Assembly: GCA_937885075.1 (NCBI GenBank)
Contig: CAKZYZ010000124.1
Span: 1 to 37,490, forward strand
Length of the DNA stretch: 37,490 nt
From: an uncultured bacterium
Lineage (GTDB): Bacteria; Auribacterota; Erginobacteria; Erginobacterales; Erginobacteraceae
Reading direction: 5' to 3'
Within the stretch, counting starts at the first letter, position 1, and every line of letters starts with the position of its first letter. The position numbers were made by a program, and so were the translations under genes. Below, in pieces: positions 16,059 through 23,614 of the stretch. Below the pieces are notes generated by a model. The model was not told the origin of the DNA. It saw nothing but the letters and a program-made list of their open reading frames with translations, and made no database searches.

Positions 16059-17879
16059 ATGGAAGATCTTATTGCACAGGAGAGACCGGTATCAGGATCT
16101 GAGAAACTTGACTACCGGCCTCCGTTAATAACAGTCGTACTTATCCTCCTCTGCTTTCTCTCTCTCACATTTACCTGGAACCACTTCTGGAACACGAATG
16201 AGTATAGCCGTATCTTCCTGACCCGGGCCCTGATCAATCACCAGAGCTTTTCAATTGATAAGATCATTGTAGAACACAATACCCAGGACAAGTCTTTCTT
16301 CGAAGGAAAATACTACAGCAATAAAGCACCGCTATCTTCATTTTTTGCCGCGCCGGCTTATCTTTCAATCCGACTGGTGGAGTTATTCGGCCGCCTGGAA
16401 ATTTCGGAACCGATGGAGATATATCTCATCACTTCCATCTGCCTCAGCATCCCTTCAGCACTCTTTCTTCTCTTACTATTCAAGTTCTGGGCATCGGTTA
16501 CCCTCCATTATCCCCTCCGCCGGGCGGTGATGATAGCATACGCCCTGGGGACAATGGTCTGGCCCTACTCCACTATGTACTACGGGCACCTTCTGGCCGG
16601 GATGAGTCTTTTTCTGGCTTTCCTGATCGTATTCAGTATCAGCAAAGTGAAGGCCGGGAAGAAAACTTTCTTTGAATGCGGATTCTTCTGCGGCTTCGCC
16701 TTCGCGCTCGAATATCCGGCCGCCCTGATTGCCCTCTGTATCTTCATCTATACGGCTATCGTCGGCAAGAATCTCCGGGCCGCCCTCTATCAGCTCCTGG
16801 CCGGTGTAGCCATTGTATTCCTCTGGCTGTACGTCGATCGTATCGAATCTCTCATCGCGCCCCATGTTCTGGAGCTCTTCGAGCCGCATGGTTTTGTATT
16901 GGTCGTAGCAATTATTCTCACGACGGTCATCGGACTGGCCGCGATATTGAAAGCGCCGACAAACATCATATTTTTTCTGGGCGCCGCGTTACCGGTCGGA
17001 TTCACCTTTTATTATCATCTGAAGTGCTTCGGCGGACTTTTCCAGTTCCCGTATTACTATGAAACCTTCCAGCAGTTTGCCATCGCCCACCAGCAGGGGA
17101 TTGCCGGGGTGACATTCCCCGGGAGCCTCAGCGAACTGGGCGGGCAGCTCTCCGCCCTGCTCCAGCTTCTGATCAGCCCTTACCGCGGACTCTTCCTCTA
17201 CTCTCCCTTCCTCCTTATCGGTGTGAGTGGAATGATCAAAATGATCCGGGATCCGGAATGGAGGCGAGAAGGGTGGCTTTTCCTTTCGATTATGGTGGTC
17301 TACTTTTTATTCCTGAGCGCGTTCTCGGATTGGGAGGGAGGCTGGTCAATGGGTCCACGGCATCTGGTCCCTATTCTGCCGTTTCTGGCCACCGCGGTTC
17401 TCTTTCAGGTAGGAAGGACAGGGGGAGCTTTCAGAAAGGGCCTGATCTGGTTCCTTTCGATATCATCTCTTGTCGCCATTACACTCACCTTTGTCGGGAC
17501 CGTAACCTTCCCCTATTTCCCGAAAGAGTTTTTGAATCCCCTCTATGATCTCTCCTGGCAGTTACTGCTCCGGGGCAAGATGGCTCCCACACTCGGGGAG
17601 TTGTTCGGCCTGACCGGGTTCTATCGGCTCATCCCCCTCATAATCCTGGTGGGGGTATTAAGTGCCATCCTCCTGCGGGACCTGAGCAGAGAAATCTATC
17701 GGCATAGAGTAAAGCGGATCATATTTGTCTCTCTGAGCCTGGCGGTAGCGGCAGGGATCCTGCTGGCCGGCTGGTTTGGCAGCCGCGCCAGAACAAAAAA
17801 TCTATCCCCTTACAAGCAGACAGTGCAGAATACCCAGCGAGCCCGGGTGGAAGCGCTGATGAAGCGGGAGATAAAGTAA
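16059..17879 (+). CDS. Multi-spanning membrane protein, GT-C glycosyltransferase-like
   Basis: The 606 residues contain about 11-13 hydrophobic helices. Early features are a first helix (about 25-43), an acidic luminal segment and EGKYYSNKAPLSSFFAAPAY, which resembles the YYSDKAPG motif of GT-C/PMT-like lipid-linked sugar transferases. Near the C-terminal third, FSDWEGGWSMGPRHLVPILP also fits such proteins. The N- and C-termini are cytosolic and basic. It would act in the inner membrane on undecaprenyl- or polyprenyl-phosphate sugars, but donor and acceptor are unknown. It stands alone, so the context adds nothing. Confidence 0.72.
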   Translation: MEDLIAQERPVSGSEKLDYRPPLITVVLILLCFLSLTFTWNHFWNTNEYSRIFLTRALINHQSFSIDKIIVEHNTQDKSFFEGKYYSNKAPLSSFFAAPAYLSIRLVELFGRLEISEPMEIYLITSICLSIPSALFLLLLFKFWASVTLHYPLRRAVMIAYALGTMVWPYSTMYYGHLLAGMSLFLAFLIVFSISKVKAGKKTFFECGFFCGFAFALEYPAALIALCIFIYTAIVGKNLRAALYQLLAGVAIVFLWLYVDRIESLIAPHVLELFEPHGFVLVVAIILTTVIGLAAILKAPTNIIFFLGAALPVGFTFYYHLKCFGGLFQFPYYYETFQQFAIAHQQGIAGVTFPGSLSELGGQLSALLQLLISPYRGLFLYSPFLLIGVSGMIKMIRDPEWRREGWLFLSIMVVYFLFLSAFSDWEGGWSMGPRHLVPILPFLATAVLFQVGRTGGAFRKGLIWFLSISSLVAITLTFVGTVTFPYFPKEFLNPLYDLSWQLLLRGKMAPTLGELFGLTGFYRLIPLIILVGVLSAILLRDLSREIYRHRVKRIIFVSLSLAVAAGILLAGWFGSRARTKNLSPYKQTVQNTQRARVEALMKREIK

Positions 17880-17951
17880 AAAGAGAAAGAGACGCGGAGG
17901 TCTTCATACAAGCAACAATAGGAATATAATCAGTAGACCAATATTCAAAAC

Positions 17952-17980
17952 TTAAAAGATTTTCAAAGAAAATCTTTTAA
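17952..17980. terminator. Triloop hairpin overlapping the OmpW-like gene's stop codon
   Basis: TTAAAAGATTTTC (17952-17964), loop AAA, and GAAAATCTTTTAA (17968-17980) form a perfect 13-bp stem. On the minus strand it contains the stop codon of the OmpW-like gene; on the plus strand it follows the GT-C-like gene. TTCAAAAC leads into it from the plus side, as in the start-codon hairpins. Termination activity is possible but not proven by a T-run. Confidence 0.55.
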
Positions 17981-18657
17981 AAGGAGTACTCCAACCCCAT
18001 CCTGACCTGCCAGTTGTCAAAGGAGGTGGTATCTTTGACGGTAACCGAGCCTTTCTCCGGATTGGAATGGGTCTGTTCACGATCAATATCAGTGAAGACA
18101 TAACGGGCTTCTACATTCAGGTAGATATGGGTACTGAGCTGAAAGTCCGCGCCTACCGCGGCATGTACGGACCACTGTCCGGTTACCTTCCCTGTGATCT
18201 CAAAGGGATAAGTTTTCCCGTCAACAACAACATCGTAGTGGCCTTCAATATCGGTGTCGATCTCATAATAACCCGCCCCCAGTCCCAGATATCCCCGGGC
18301 GGATTGTTCGGTTATGGGAGCGAATATCTGCGCGGTGAAATAGACCGGGTAGACCCGATCAACCTCTTTGTAAGAGACCGATCCGGGAGCGGCAGCGAAG
18401 GGCATCTCAACGTCTCCCTCATCAATATCCCACCGAAAATAATCAACTCCCGCTTCAATCCCCAGTGTATCGGTAAATTTATACTTGGCGATCGCCCCGT
18501 ATCCAAAGACATGATCAAAGTCAGAGTCCTGGGGGTTCATATATATCCCGTGAGCGCCCAAACGAAAATCACCATACTTCAATTCCCCCATACTCTCTCC
18601 GCTTAAGAAGGCGGAAGATATCAATAATGCAAACAAACCCGCGATGATCGTCTTCAT
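17977..18657 (-). CDS. OmpW-like outer membrane beta-barrel protein
   Basis: A signal peptide (MKTIIAGLFALLISSAFLSG) begins the 226-residue protein. The mature part has alternating amphipathic strands: FRLGAHGIYMNP, YGAIAKYKFTDTLGIEAGVD, YFTAQIFAP, GYLGLGAGYYEID, AAVGADFQLSTHIYLNVEAR and a final WQVRMGLEYSF that ends in the C-terminal aromatic residue used by the BAM machinery. The layout matches OmpW/8-strand barrels. It implies a Gram-negative envelope. AAAAAGGAAA lies about 5 bases upstream of the start on the minus strand. The start is insulated by a long intergenic gap. Confidence 0.85.
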   Translation of the reverse strand: MKTIIAGLFALLISSAFLSGESMGELKYGDFRLGAHGIYMNPQDSDFDHVFGYGAIAKYKFTDTLGIEAGVDYFRWDIDEGDVEMPFAAAPGSVSYKEVDRVYPVYFTAQIFAPITEQSARGYLGLGAGYYEIDTDIEGHYDVVVDGKTYPFEITGKVTGQWSVHAAVGADFQLSTHIYLNVEARYVFTDIDREQTHSNPEKGSVTVKDTTSFDNWQVRMGLEYSF

Positions 18658-18710
18658 GTATTTTTCCTTTTTGAGTTAATGGTAAACATTCGGTAAACCT
18701 TTTAAGTTCT

Positions 18711-18769
18711 CTCGTGACGGCAGCCTTCAGGCTGCCACACGATGGCGACCTGAAGGTCGCCGCTACGAA
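18711..18769. repeat. CTCGTAGCGG-type inverted repeat
   Basis: CTCGTGACGGCAGCC and GGTCGCCGCTACGA flank two small palindromes (GGCAGCCTTCAGGCTGCC and GGCGACCTGAAGGTCGCC). The same parts occur in swapped order at 11332-11389, so the two elements look like alternative arrangements of one family. Confidence 0.85.
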
Positions 18770-18779
18770 CACAAGGTGA

Positions 18780-19016
18780 TGAGGCTACCGAATCAGTACA
18801 GTTAATTAATAATACGCACAACAGAGCTAAATGTTCAATGAAAGTACAGAATTATAATCCGACCTGTAAAGCAAAATCCGACATTAGGATTTTAGAGCTT
18901 ACAAATTTTTAGAGTAAGCAATAGATAATACGGTATTTTTGCTTGCTTCATATCCCGCCTGATTGCTATATTGACAATTTCTCAGACAGCAAGAGATAGA
19001 ATTGATTTTGTTTGAT
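18780..19016. other. Intergenic region upstream of the tRNA-Pro locus
   Basis: No coding frame stands out. Two small hairpins follow one another: AAAATCC/GGATTTT (18873-18893) and GCTTAC/GTAAGC (18897-18919). TTGACA at 18971-18976 could be a -35 element for the tRNA region, but the best -10 (TAGAAT at 18997) is 20 bases away, so the promoter assignment is weak. Confidence 0.4.
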
Positions 19017-19072
19017 CGGGGCGTAGCGCAGCCTGGTTAGCGCGTCCCGAAAGCATTCGGGAAGGTCGGGAG
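19017..19072 (+). pseudogene. Broken tRNA-Pro copy with replaced anticodon arm
   Basis: The first 28 bases match the intact tRNA at 19102: the 7-base acceptor strand, TA, the D arm and one following G. In place of the 17-base anticodon arm stands the 18-base palindrome TCCCGAAAGCATTCGGGA (19045-19062), then the normal AGGTCGGGAG. The 3' half is missing. The 17 bases before it (19000-19016) match those before the intact gene (19085-19101) with one difference, so this is an 85-bp tandem duplication. It cannot fold into a complete tRNA. Confidence 0.85.
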
Positions 19073-19101
19073 CTAGAATGTTATAATTGAGTTTGTTTGA
19101 T

Positions 19102-19176
19102 CGGGGCGTAGCGCAGCCTGGTTAGCGCGCCTGAATGGGGTTCAGGAGGTCGGGAGTTCGAATCTCCCCGCCCCGA
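19102..19176 (+). tRNA. tRNA-Pro (GGG anticodon)
   Basis: A full cloverleaf is present: acceptor CGGGGCG/CGCCCCG, D stem GCGC/GCGC, anticodon stem CCTGA/TCAGG with loop ATGGGGT (anticodon GGG at 19137-19139), variable AGGTC, T stem GGGAG/CTCCC with loop TTCGAAT, and discriminator A. No CCA is encoded. TATAAT at 19082 lies 15 bases before the 5' end and may be a -10 element. Broken copies lie on both sides. Confidence 0.97.
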
Positions 19177-19206
19177 TTTAATAAAAAGTTTTTGGGTAAT
19201 CGCAAA

Positions 19207-19326
19207 TTAGCGCGTCCCGAAAGCTTTCGGGAAGGTCGGGAGTTCTGCGTCAGCCATCCCGTTATAACGGGATGACGCCGCATCCGGCACCACCTACAGT
19301 GGTGACGGAGAATCTCCCCGCCCCGA
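19207..19326 (+). pseudogene. Broken tRNA-Pro copy with two palindromic changes
   Basis: The fragment begins inside the D arm (TTAGCGCG). The anticodon arm is again replaced exactly, this time by TCCCGAAAGCTTTCGGGA (19215-19232). AGGTCGGGAGTTC follows, then 64 extra bases (19246-19309) sit in the T loop between TTC and GAAT, and the T stem and acceptor strand resume to 19326. The insert contains the palindrome CATCCCGTTATAACGGGATG and a CACCAC/GTGGTG hairpin. The 5' acceptor strand is missing. Confidence 0.85.
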
Positions 19327-19358
19327 TTAAAGAATTAACTTAGCTTGATAGCTTTTTT

Positions 19359-19456
19359 GCCACTAAGACACCAGGTCACAAAGAAAACTTAAAGGATGTT
19401 ACAGTTATGTTCTTCTTCTTTTTTGTGATTTCTTAGTGTCTTTGTGCCTTAGTGGC
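19359..19456. repeat. GCCACNAAG-family inverted repeat, copy B
   Basis: The left arm GCCACTAAGACACC and the right arm CTTAGTGTCTTTGTGCCTTA(GTGGC) flank an AT-rich centre. The preceding TTAGCTTGATAGCTTTTTT is a relative of the flank of copy A in inverse orientation. The element ends 16 bases before the hom start. Confidence 0.88.
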
Positions 19457-19472
19457 TAATTTATATAAGATC

Positions 19473-20762
19473 ATGAAGAAGATAAAAATCGGTTTAATCG
19501 GCTGGGGAACGGTTGGGACGGGGGTAGTTAAACTCCTCCGGAGAAATTCCGCGCTCATCTCCCGGCGACTGGGGGCCCATCTGGTAATCTCCCGGATTGC
19601 CGATCTTGATATCAAGAGGGACCGGGGGGTAAAAGTATCTCCCTCCATCCTTACCCGGGACCCATCCCTGATCCTGAATGACCCCGGGATTGATATAGTG
19701 ATTGAACTCACCGGGGATCCCGCCCGATCAGGTGATTTTATTCTCCAGGCTCTCCGCGGAGGTAAGCAGGTAGTAACAGCGAATAAAGCGTTGCTGGCTG
19801 AGTCCGGGAAAATGCTGTTCAAGGAAGCGGAAAAGAATAACCGGGGGATCTTCTTTGAAGCGGCGGTGGGGGGAGGAATCCCGATTATAAAAGCTATCCG
19901 GGAGGGTCTGGAGGCCAATAAGATTACTTCCATCCTGGGGATTATTAACGGCACTACCAATTATATCCTCTCCCGGATGACGGAGGACGGAATATCCTTT
20001 AAGGCGGCACTGAGCGAAGCGCAGAAGAGCGGCTACGCGGAGAAAGATCTGTCTCTGGATCTGGAGGGTATCGATTCAGCGCATAAGCTGGTTCTTCTCG
20101 CTTCCCTTGCCTTCGGCGGCTGGGCCGACCTCAATAAAGTAAGTGTCGAGGGGATTACTAATATCTCCGCGGAAGATATCGCCTATACCGCGGGATTAGG
20201 TTTTACGATCAAGCTCCTGGCTATCGGAAAGCAGACCGGCGCCGGAGCTGATCTGCGTGTACATCCTACCCTGATAAGTCATCGGCATCTCCTCTCATCG
20301 GTAAATGGAGTATTTAACGCCATCTATCTGGAAGGGAACTATAGCGATCAGCAGTTATTCCAGGGGAAGGGCGCGGGAGAAGGCCCGACTGCCAGCGCGG
20401 TAGCGGCCGATCTGATAGAGGCCGGGGAAAATGTTTTATCTGGAGACTATCTCGTTCCGGGAAAGATATCGGTTGAGAAGGATCTCAAATTGGCTCCAAA
20501 GGGAGAAATCGAATGCCGCCACTATATCCGTATCCCGGCGGTGGATCAGCCCGGAGTTCTGGCCAGGATTGCTAACATCTTAGGTGCCGGTAATATCAGT
20601 ATCGCGTCGGTTATTCAGAGTGGTCGGCGAAAAAGGGGTATTGTCCCGGTAATCCTGATGACTCATAAATCCCGGGAAGAGGCCATGGAGAAGGCCCTCA
20701 AGCGAATCAGCCAATTAGCAGAAGTCAAAAGCCCTCCGTTACGGATACGAGTGGAGGACTAA
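19473..20762 (+). CDS. hom: Homoserine dehydrogenase
   Basis: Hom reduces aspartate semialdehyde to homoserine with NAD(P)H. The protein has 429 residues from ATG 19473; an in-frame GTG at 19452 lies inside a repeat and is less likely. The N-terminal nucleotide-binding motif is IGLIGWGTVGTGVV. Key blocks are VTANKALLAESG with the catalytic-region lysine, FEAAVGGGIPII, GIINGTTNYILSRM, YAEKDLSLDLEGIDSAHKL and LFQGKGAGEGPTASAV. A C-terminal ACT domain (PAVDQPGVLARIANILGAGN) suggests feedback by an amino acid, probably threonine. It starts a hom/kinase/lysC/cimA neighbourhood. Confidence 0.97.
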   Translation: MKKIKIGLIGWGTVGTGVVKLLRRNSALISRRLGAHLVISRIADLDIKRDRGVKVSPSILTRDPSLILNDPGIDIVIELTGDPARSGDFILQALRGGKQVVTANKALLAESGKMLFKEAEKNNRGIFFEAAVGGGIPIIKAIREGLEANKITSILGIINGTTNYILSRMTEDGISFKAALSEAQKSGYAEKDLSLDLEGIDSAHKLVLLASLAFGGWADLNKVSVEGITNISAEDIAYTAGLGFTIKLLAIGKQTGAGADLRVHPTLISHRHLLSSVNGVFNAIYLEGNYSDQQLFQGKGAGEGPTASAVAADLIEAGENVLSGDYLVPGKISVEKDLKLAPKGEIECRHYIRIPAVDQPGVLARIANILGAGNISIASVIQSGRRKRGIVPVILMTHKSREEAMEKALKRISQLAEVKSPPLRIRVED

Positions 20763-20789
20763 TCTGTTCAGGTCTTTCAATAATTATTA

Positions 20790-20878
20790 GCCACTAAGGC
20801 ACCAAGACACAAAGAAAGAGGAAGAAGGAGAAAATTTACTTTATTTGGCTCTCCTTAGTGTCTTTGTGTCTTAGTGGC
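20790..20878. repeat. GCCACNAAG-family inverted repeat, copy C
   Basis: GCCACTAAGGCACCAAGACA on the left is mirrored by CTTAGTGTCTTTGTGTCTTA(GTGGC) on the right. It fills most of the gap between hom and the next gene. Confidence 0.9.
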
Positions 20879-20894
20879 GAAAAGATAGACCAAA

Positions 20895-20905
20895 GGCGCT
20901 AAATT
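20895..20905 (+). promoter_or_regulatory. Right half of a start-codon hairpin
   Basis: GGCGCTAAATT ends one base before the ATG at 20907 and matches the right arm of the hairpin at 7832. The left arm is missing; the inverted repeat copy C ends 16 bases upstream and may have removed it. Confidence 0.45.
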
Positions 20906-20906
20906 A

Positions 20907-22109
20907 ATGAAGCACGTTATAATATTGGGCGATGGGATGGCTGACTTCCCCCTGGAGGAGTTAAAGGGGAAGACCCCACTGGAGGCCGCCCAGACTCCGA
21001 ACCTGGATCGACTGGCCCGGGAAGGGGCGGGGGGGAGACTGAAGACGGTCCCCTCCGGGATGAAGCCGGGGAGTGATGTCGCCAATCTCTCTATTCTGGG
21101 ATATAATCCATCCGTGGGATATACCGGCCGCGGTCCGCTGGAAGCCGCCAGTCTGGATATTACGCTCGAAGATGATGACATTGCTTTCCGCTGTAATCTG
21201 GTCACTGCAGCCGATAGTACGATGGTTGACTACAGCGCGGGGCATATCTCTTCCCGGGAGGGTGCTGTACTGATAAATCTACTGGAGGACCGCCTGGGCG
21301 GGCAGGGGATCCGATTTTATCCGGGGAAGAGTTACCGTCATATTCTGGTAGTAAAAGAGCAGCTTCTGGAAGAAGGCCATGGTGCTCTTGATACCACACC
21401 ACCCCATGATATTACCGGCCGGATCTATCAGCCGTACCTCCCCCGTGGGCGCGGATCACAATTTATAAATGATCTGATTATCCAGTCACGGGTTTTCCTG
21501 GCCGATCAGGAAGTAAATGAGATCCGGATCGACCTGGGCGAGAACCCGGCCAATATGATCTGGCCCTGGGGCGAGGGGAGACGACCTGAACTGGAACCGT
21601 TCCGGGAGAAGTTTGGAATTAAGGGAGCCCTGATCTCCGGCGTCGATCTCCTGCCGGGGATCGCCCGGGTTATTGGTCTGGATGTTATTGAAGTCCCGGG
21701 AGCCACCGGTTACTTTGATACCGATTATGAGGGAAAAGGTCTCGCCGCGATTTGCGGCCTGAAAGATCATGATTTAATCTATCTTCATGTTGAAGCTCCG
21801 GATGAGGCGGGACATGCCGGAAATATTACCGAGAAGTTAAAGGCGATTGAGCGGATAGATGAATATATCGCGGCACCTCTGATTGAAGCACGACAGCAGT
21901 ATCCGGAATTACGGATTGCTCTTCTGCCCGATCATGCCACACCCATCCCGCTCCAAACCCATAATTCAGATCCAATCCCTTTTGTTATCTGGGGGAGCGG
22001 GATAGAAGCTGATAGAATGGAATCATACAGTGAGAAGGAAGCCCGGAATGGTCGTTACCGTACCCGGGCCGGCCATAAATTCATGCCGCTATTGCTGAGT
22101 AGAACATAA
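20907..22109 (+). CDS. ApgM-like phosphoglycerate mutase family protein, proposed homoserine kinase
   Basis: The 400-residue protein belongs to the alkaline-phosphatase superfamily with archaeal-type cofactor-independent phosphoglycerate mutase features: IILGDGMADFPLEELKGKTP, SDVANLSILGYNP with the catalytic-serine region, YTGRGPLEAASL, VEAPDEAGHAGN and LLPDHATPIPLQTHNSDPIP. Members of this family encoded beside hom, lysC and thrC have been proposed as an alternative homoserine kinase (TIGR02535). Here it lies between hom and lysC, and no classical thrB is in the window, so the kinase role is the better guess. Phosphoglycerate mutase activity is the alternative. Confidence 0.88.
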   Translation: MKHVIILGDGMADFPLEELKGKTPLEAAQTPNLDRLAREGAGGRLKTVPSGMKPGSDVANLSILGYNPSVGYTGRGPLEAASLDITLEDDDIAFRCNLVTAADSTMVDYSAGHISSREGAVLINLLEDRLGGQGIRFYPGKSYRHILVVKEQLLEEGHGALDTTPPHDITGRIYQPYLPRGRGSQFINDLIIQSRVFLADQEVNEIRIDLGENPANMIWPWGEGRRPELEPFREKFGIKGALISGVDLLPGIARVIGLDVIEVPGATGYFDTDYEGKGLAAICGLKDHDLIYLHVEAPDEAGHAGNITEKLKAIERIDEYIAAPLIEARQQYPELRIALLPDHATPIPLQTHNSDPIPFVIWGSGIEADRMESYSEKEARNGRYRTRAGHKFMPLLLSRT

Positions 22110-22181
22110 CCCTCACTTCTAATGTAACTCGATAGAGCACTTACTTTACAACCCGGTGTTAATTTACAATGCTTTTCAAGT

Positions 22182-22206
22182 AAGTTAGCGCCGCAGGCGA
22201 TAACTT
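22182..22206 (+). promoter_or_regulatory. Start-codon hairpin before lysC
   Basis: AAGTTAGCGCC (22182-22192), loop GCA, and GGCGATAACTT (22196-22206) pair with one mismatch, three bases before the lysC ATG. There is no Shine-Dalgarno sequence. Confidence 0.72.
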
Positions 22207-22209
22207 AAA

Positions 22210-23433
22210 ATGAAGATAATAGTCCAGAAATACGGCGGTACTTCAGTAGGTGATACTGAACGAATTAAAAATGTCGCCCGGCGGATATGCCGGGCCAAGG
22301 AGCCGGGAGTCGGGCTGGTAGTGGTGGTCTCCGCCATGGGCGGGACAACTGACGAGCTGATCAGGCAGGCTCAGGAGATTACTCCCGAACCTTCCGAACG
22401 GGAGATGGACCAGCTGATCTCGACCGGTGAGCAGATCTCATCCGCGCTCCTGGCGATGGCGGTCCAGCATGATGGATCTGACGCGGTATCACTTACTGGA
22501 ATCCAGGTCGGGATATTAACTGACGACAGTCATACTAAAGCCCGGATCTTCAAAATAGAGCCTGAGAAAATTTTGGAATCTCTGGATGAGGATAAGATCG
22601 TAATAGTAGCCGGGTTCCAGGGATTTAATCCCAAGAAGGATATAACCACACTGGGAAGAGGGGGATCGGATACCACCGCCGTAGCTCTGGCCGCGGTACT
22701 GGAAGCGGATGTCTGCGAGATCTATACCGATGTTGACGGTGTATATACCGCCGATCCCAGGATTATACCGGATGCGGTTAAACTTGATAAGATAAGCTAT
22801 GATGAGATGCTGGAATTAGCCAGTCTGGGGGCCAAAGTAATCCAGAACCGGGCGGTTGAGTTCGCGAAAAAGTTTAATGTAACATTACATGTCCGTTCCA
22901 GTTTCAACGAAGTTCAAGGAACATTTGTCAGTGAGGAGGCAGATACTATGTCGATGGAGAAGGTTGTTATCCGGGGAGTAACTTACAATAAGGAAGAGGC
23001 GAAGTTAACGATTACCATGGTCCCCGATACTCCGGGGGTAGCGGCCCGAATATTTAAGACTATCGCCGATGGTAATATTAATGTGGATATGATTATTCAG
23101 AATGTGAGTGCCGAAGGTTTTACCGATCTATCTTTCACCGTACCACGTCCGGAACTGGTGAAAGCCCGGGAGCTGGTTGAGGAGATATCCCGGGATATCG
23201 GGGCGGGGGCGGTCTCCGTGGAAGATGAGATTGCCAAGGTCTCAATTGTCGGGGTGGGGATGAAGAGCCATCCGGGTGTCGCGGCCACCATGTTCGAAGC
23301 TCTGGCAGAAGAAAAAATCAATATCATGATGATCAGCACCTCCGAGATCAAGATCTCCTGCGTGGTCCGATCCGATGATGGAGAACGGGCCGCCCGGGCG
23401 ATTCATAAAGCGTTTGGATTGGACCAGGAGTAG
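22210..23433 (+). CDS. lysC: Aspartate kinase
   Basis: The enzyme phosphorylates aspartate, the first step to lysine, threonine, methionine and diaminopimelate. The 407 residues open with VQKYGGTSVGDTERIKNVA. The catalytic domain also has STGEQISSALLAM, TLGRGGSDTTAVALAA and CEIYTDVDGVYTADPRI. Two ACT domains follow (about residues 265-335 and 345-405), with DTPGVAARIFKTIADGNINV and SHPGVAATMFEALAEEKINI, so allosteric control by lysine and/or threonine is expected. Length and domain order are normal for a monofunctional kinase. It follows the proposed homoserine kinase. Confidence 0.97.
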   Translation: MKIIVQKYGGTSVGDTERIKNVARRICRAKEPGVGLVVVVSAMGGTTDELIRQAQEITPEPSEREMDQLISTGEQISSALLAMAVQHDGSDAVSLTGIQVGILTDDSHTKARIFKIEPEKILESLDEDKIVIVAGFQGFNPKKDITTLGRGGSDTTAVALAAVLEADVCEIYTDVDGVYTADPRIIPDAVKLDKISYDEMLELASLGAKVIQNRAVEFAKKFNVTLHVRSSFNEVQGTFVSEEADTMSMEKVVIRGVTYNKEEAKLTITMVPDTPGVAARIFKTIADGNINVDMIIQNVSAEGFTDLSFTVPRPELVKARELVEEISRDIGAGAVSVEDEIAKVSIVGVGMKSHPGVAATMFEALAEEKINIMMISTSEIKISCVVRSDDGERAARAIHKAFGLDQE

Positions 23434-23464
23434 TAATTTACTGCTTCGAAATTTCAATAAATCT

Positions 23465-23554
23465 GCCACAAAGGCACAAAGACACTAAGAAAAGCTAAAA
23501 AACGTTGTTATTGTATCTTTAAATCTTTTCTTTGTGACTTAGTGTCTTAGTGGC
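23465..23554. repeat. GCCACNAAG-family inverted repeat, copy D
   Basis: GCCACAAAGGCACAAAGACA(CTAAG) on the left and TTTGTGACTTAGTGTCTTAG(TGGC) on the right. The left arm is identical to copy A over 25 bases. The right flank (AAAGTTGTGAAGCTAAGTCC) is also related to that of copy A. Confidence 0.9.
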
Positions 23555-23614
23555 AAAAAAAGTTGTGAAGCTAAGTCCTAATTTCAATGATATGTTTAAA
23601 CTCGGGATGACAAA

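Noticed and set aside
18067-18606. Plus-strand coding frame opposite the OmpW-like gene
   Set aside because: The minus-strand frame has a signal peptide and barrel strands; the plus-strand frame has no recognisable motif or ribosome site.
19017-19084. A second functional tRNA with a different anticodon
   Set aside because: The anticodon arm is 18 bases and there is no 3' T-stem strand or acceptor complement, so no cloverleaf can form.
19452-19472. GTG start for hom
   Set aside because: It lies inside the right arm of a dispersed repeat; ATG 19473 gives the family's normal N-terminus.
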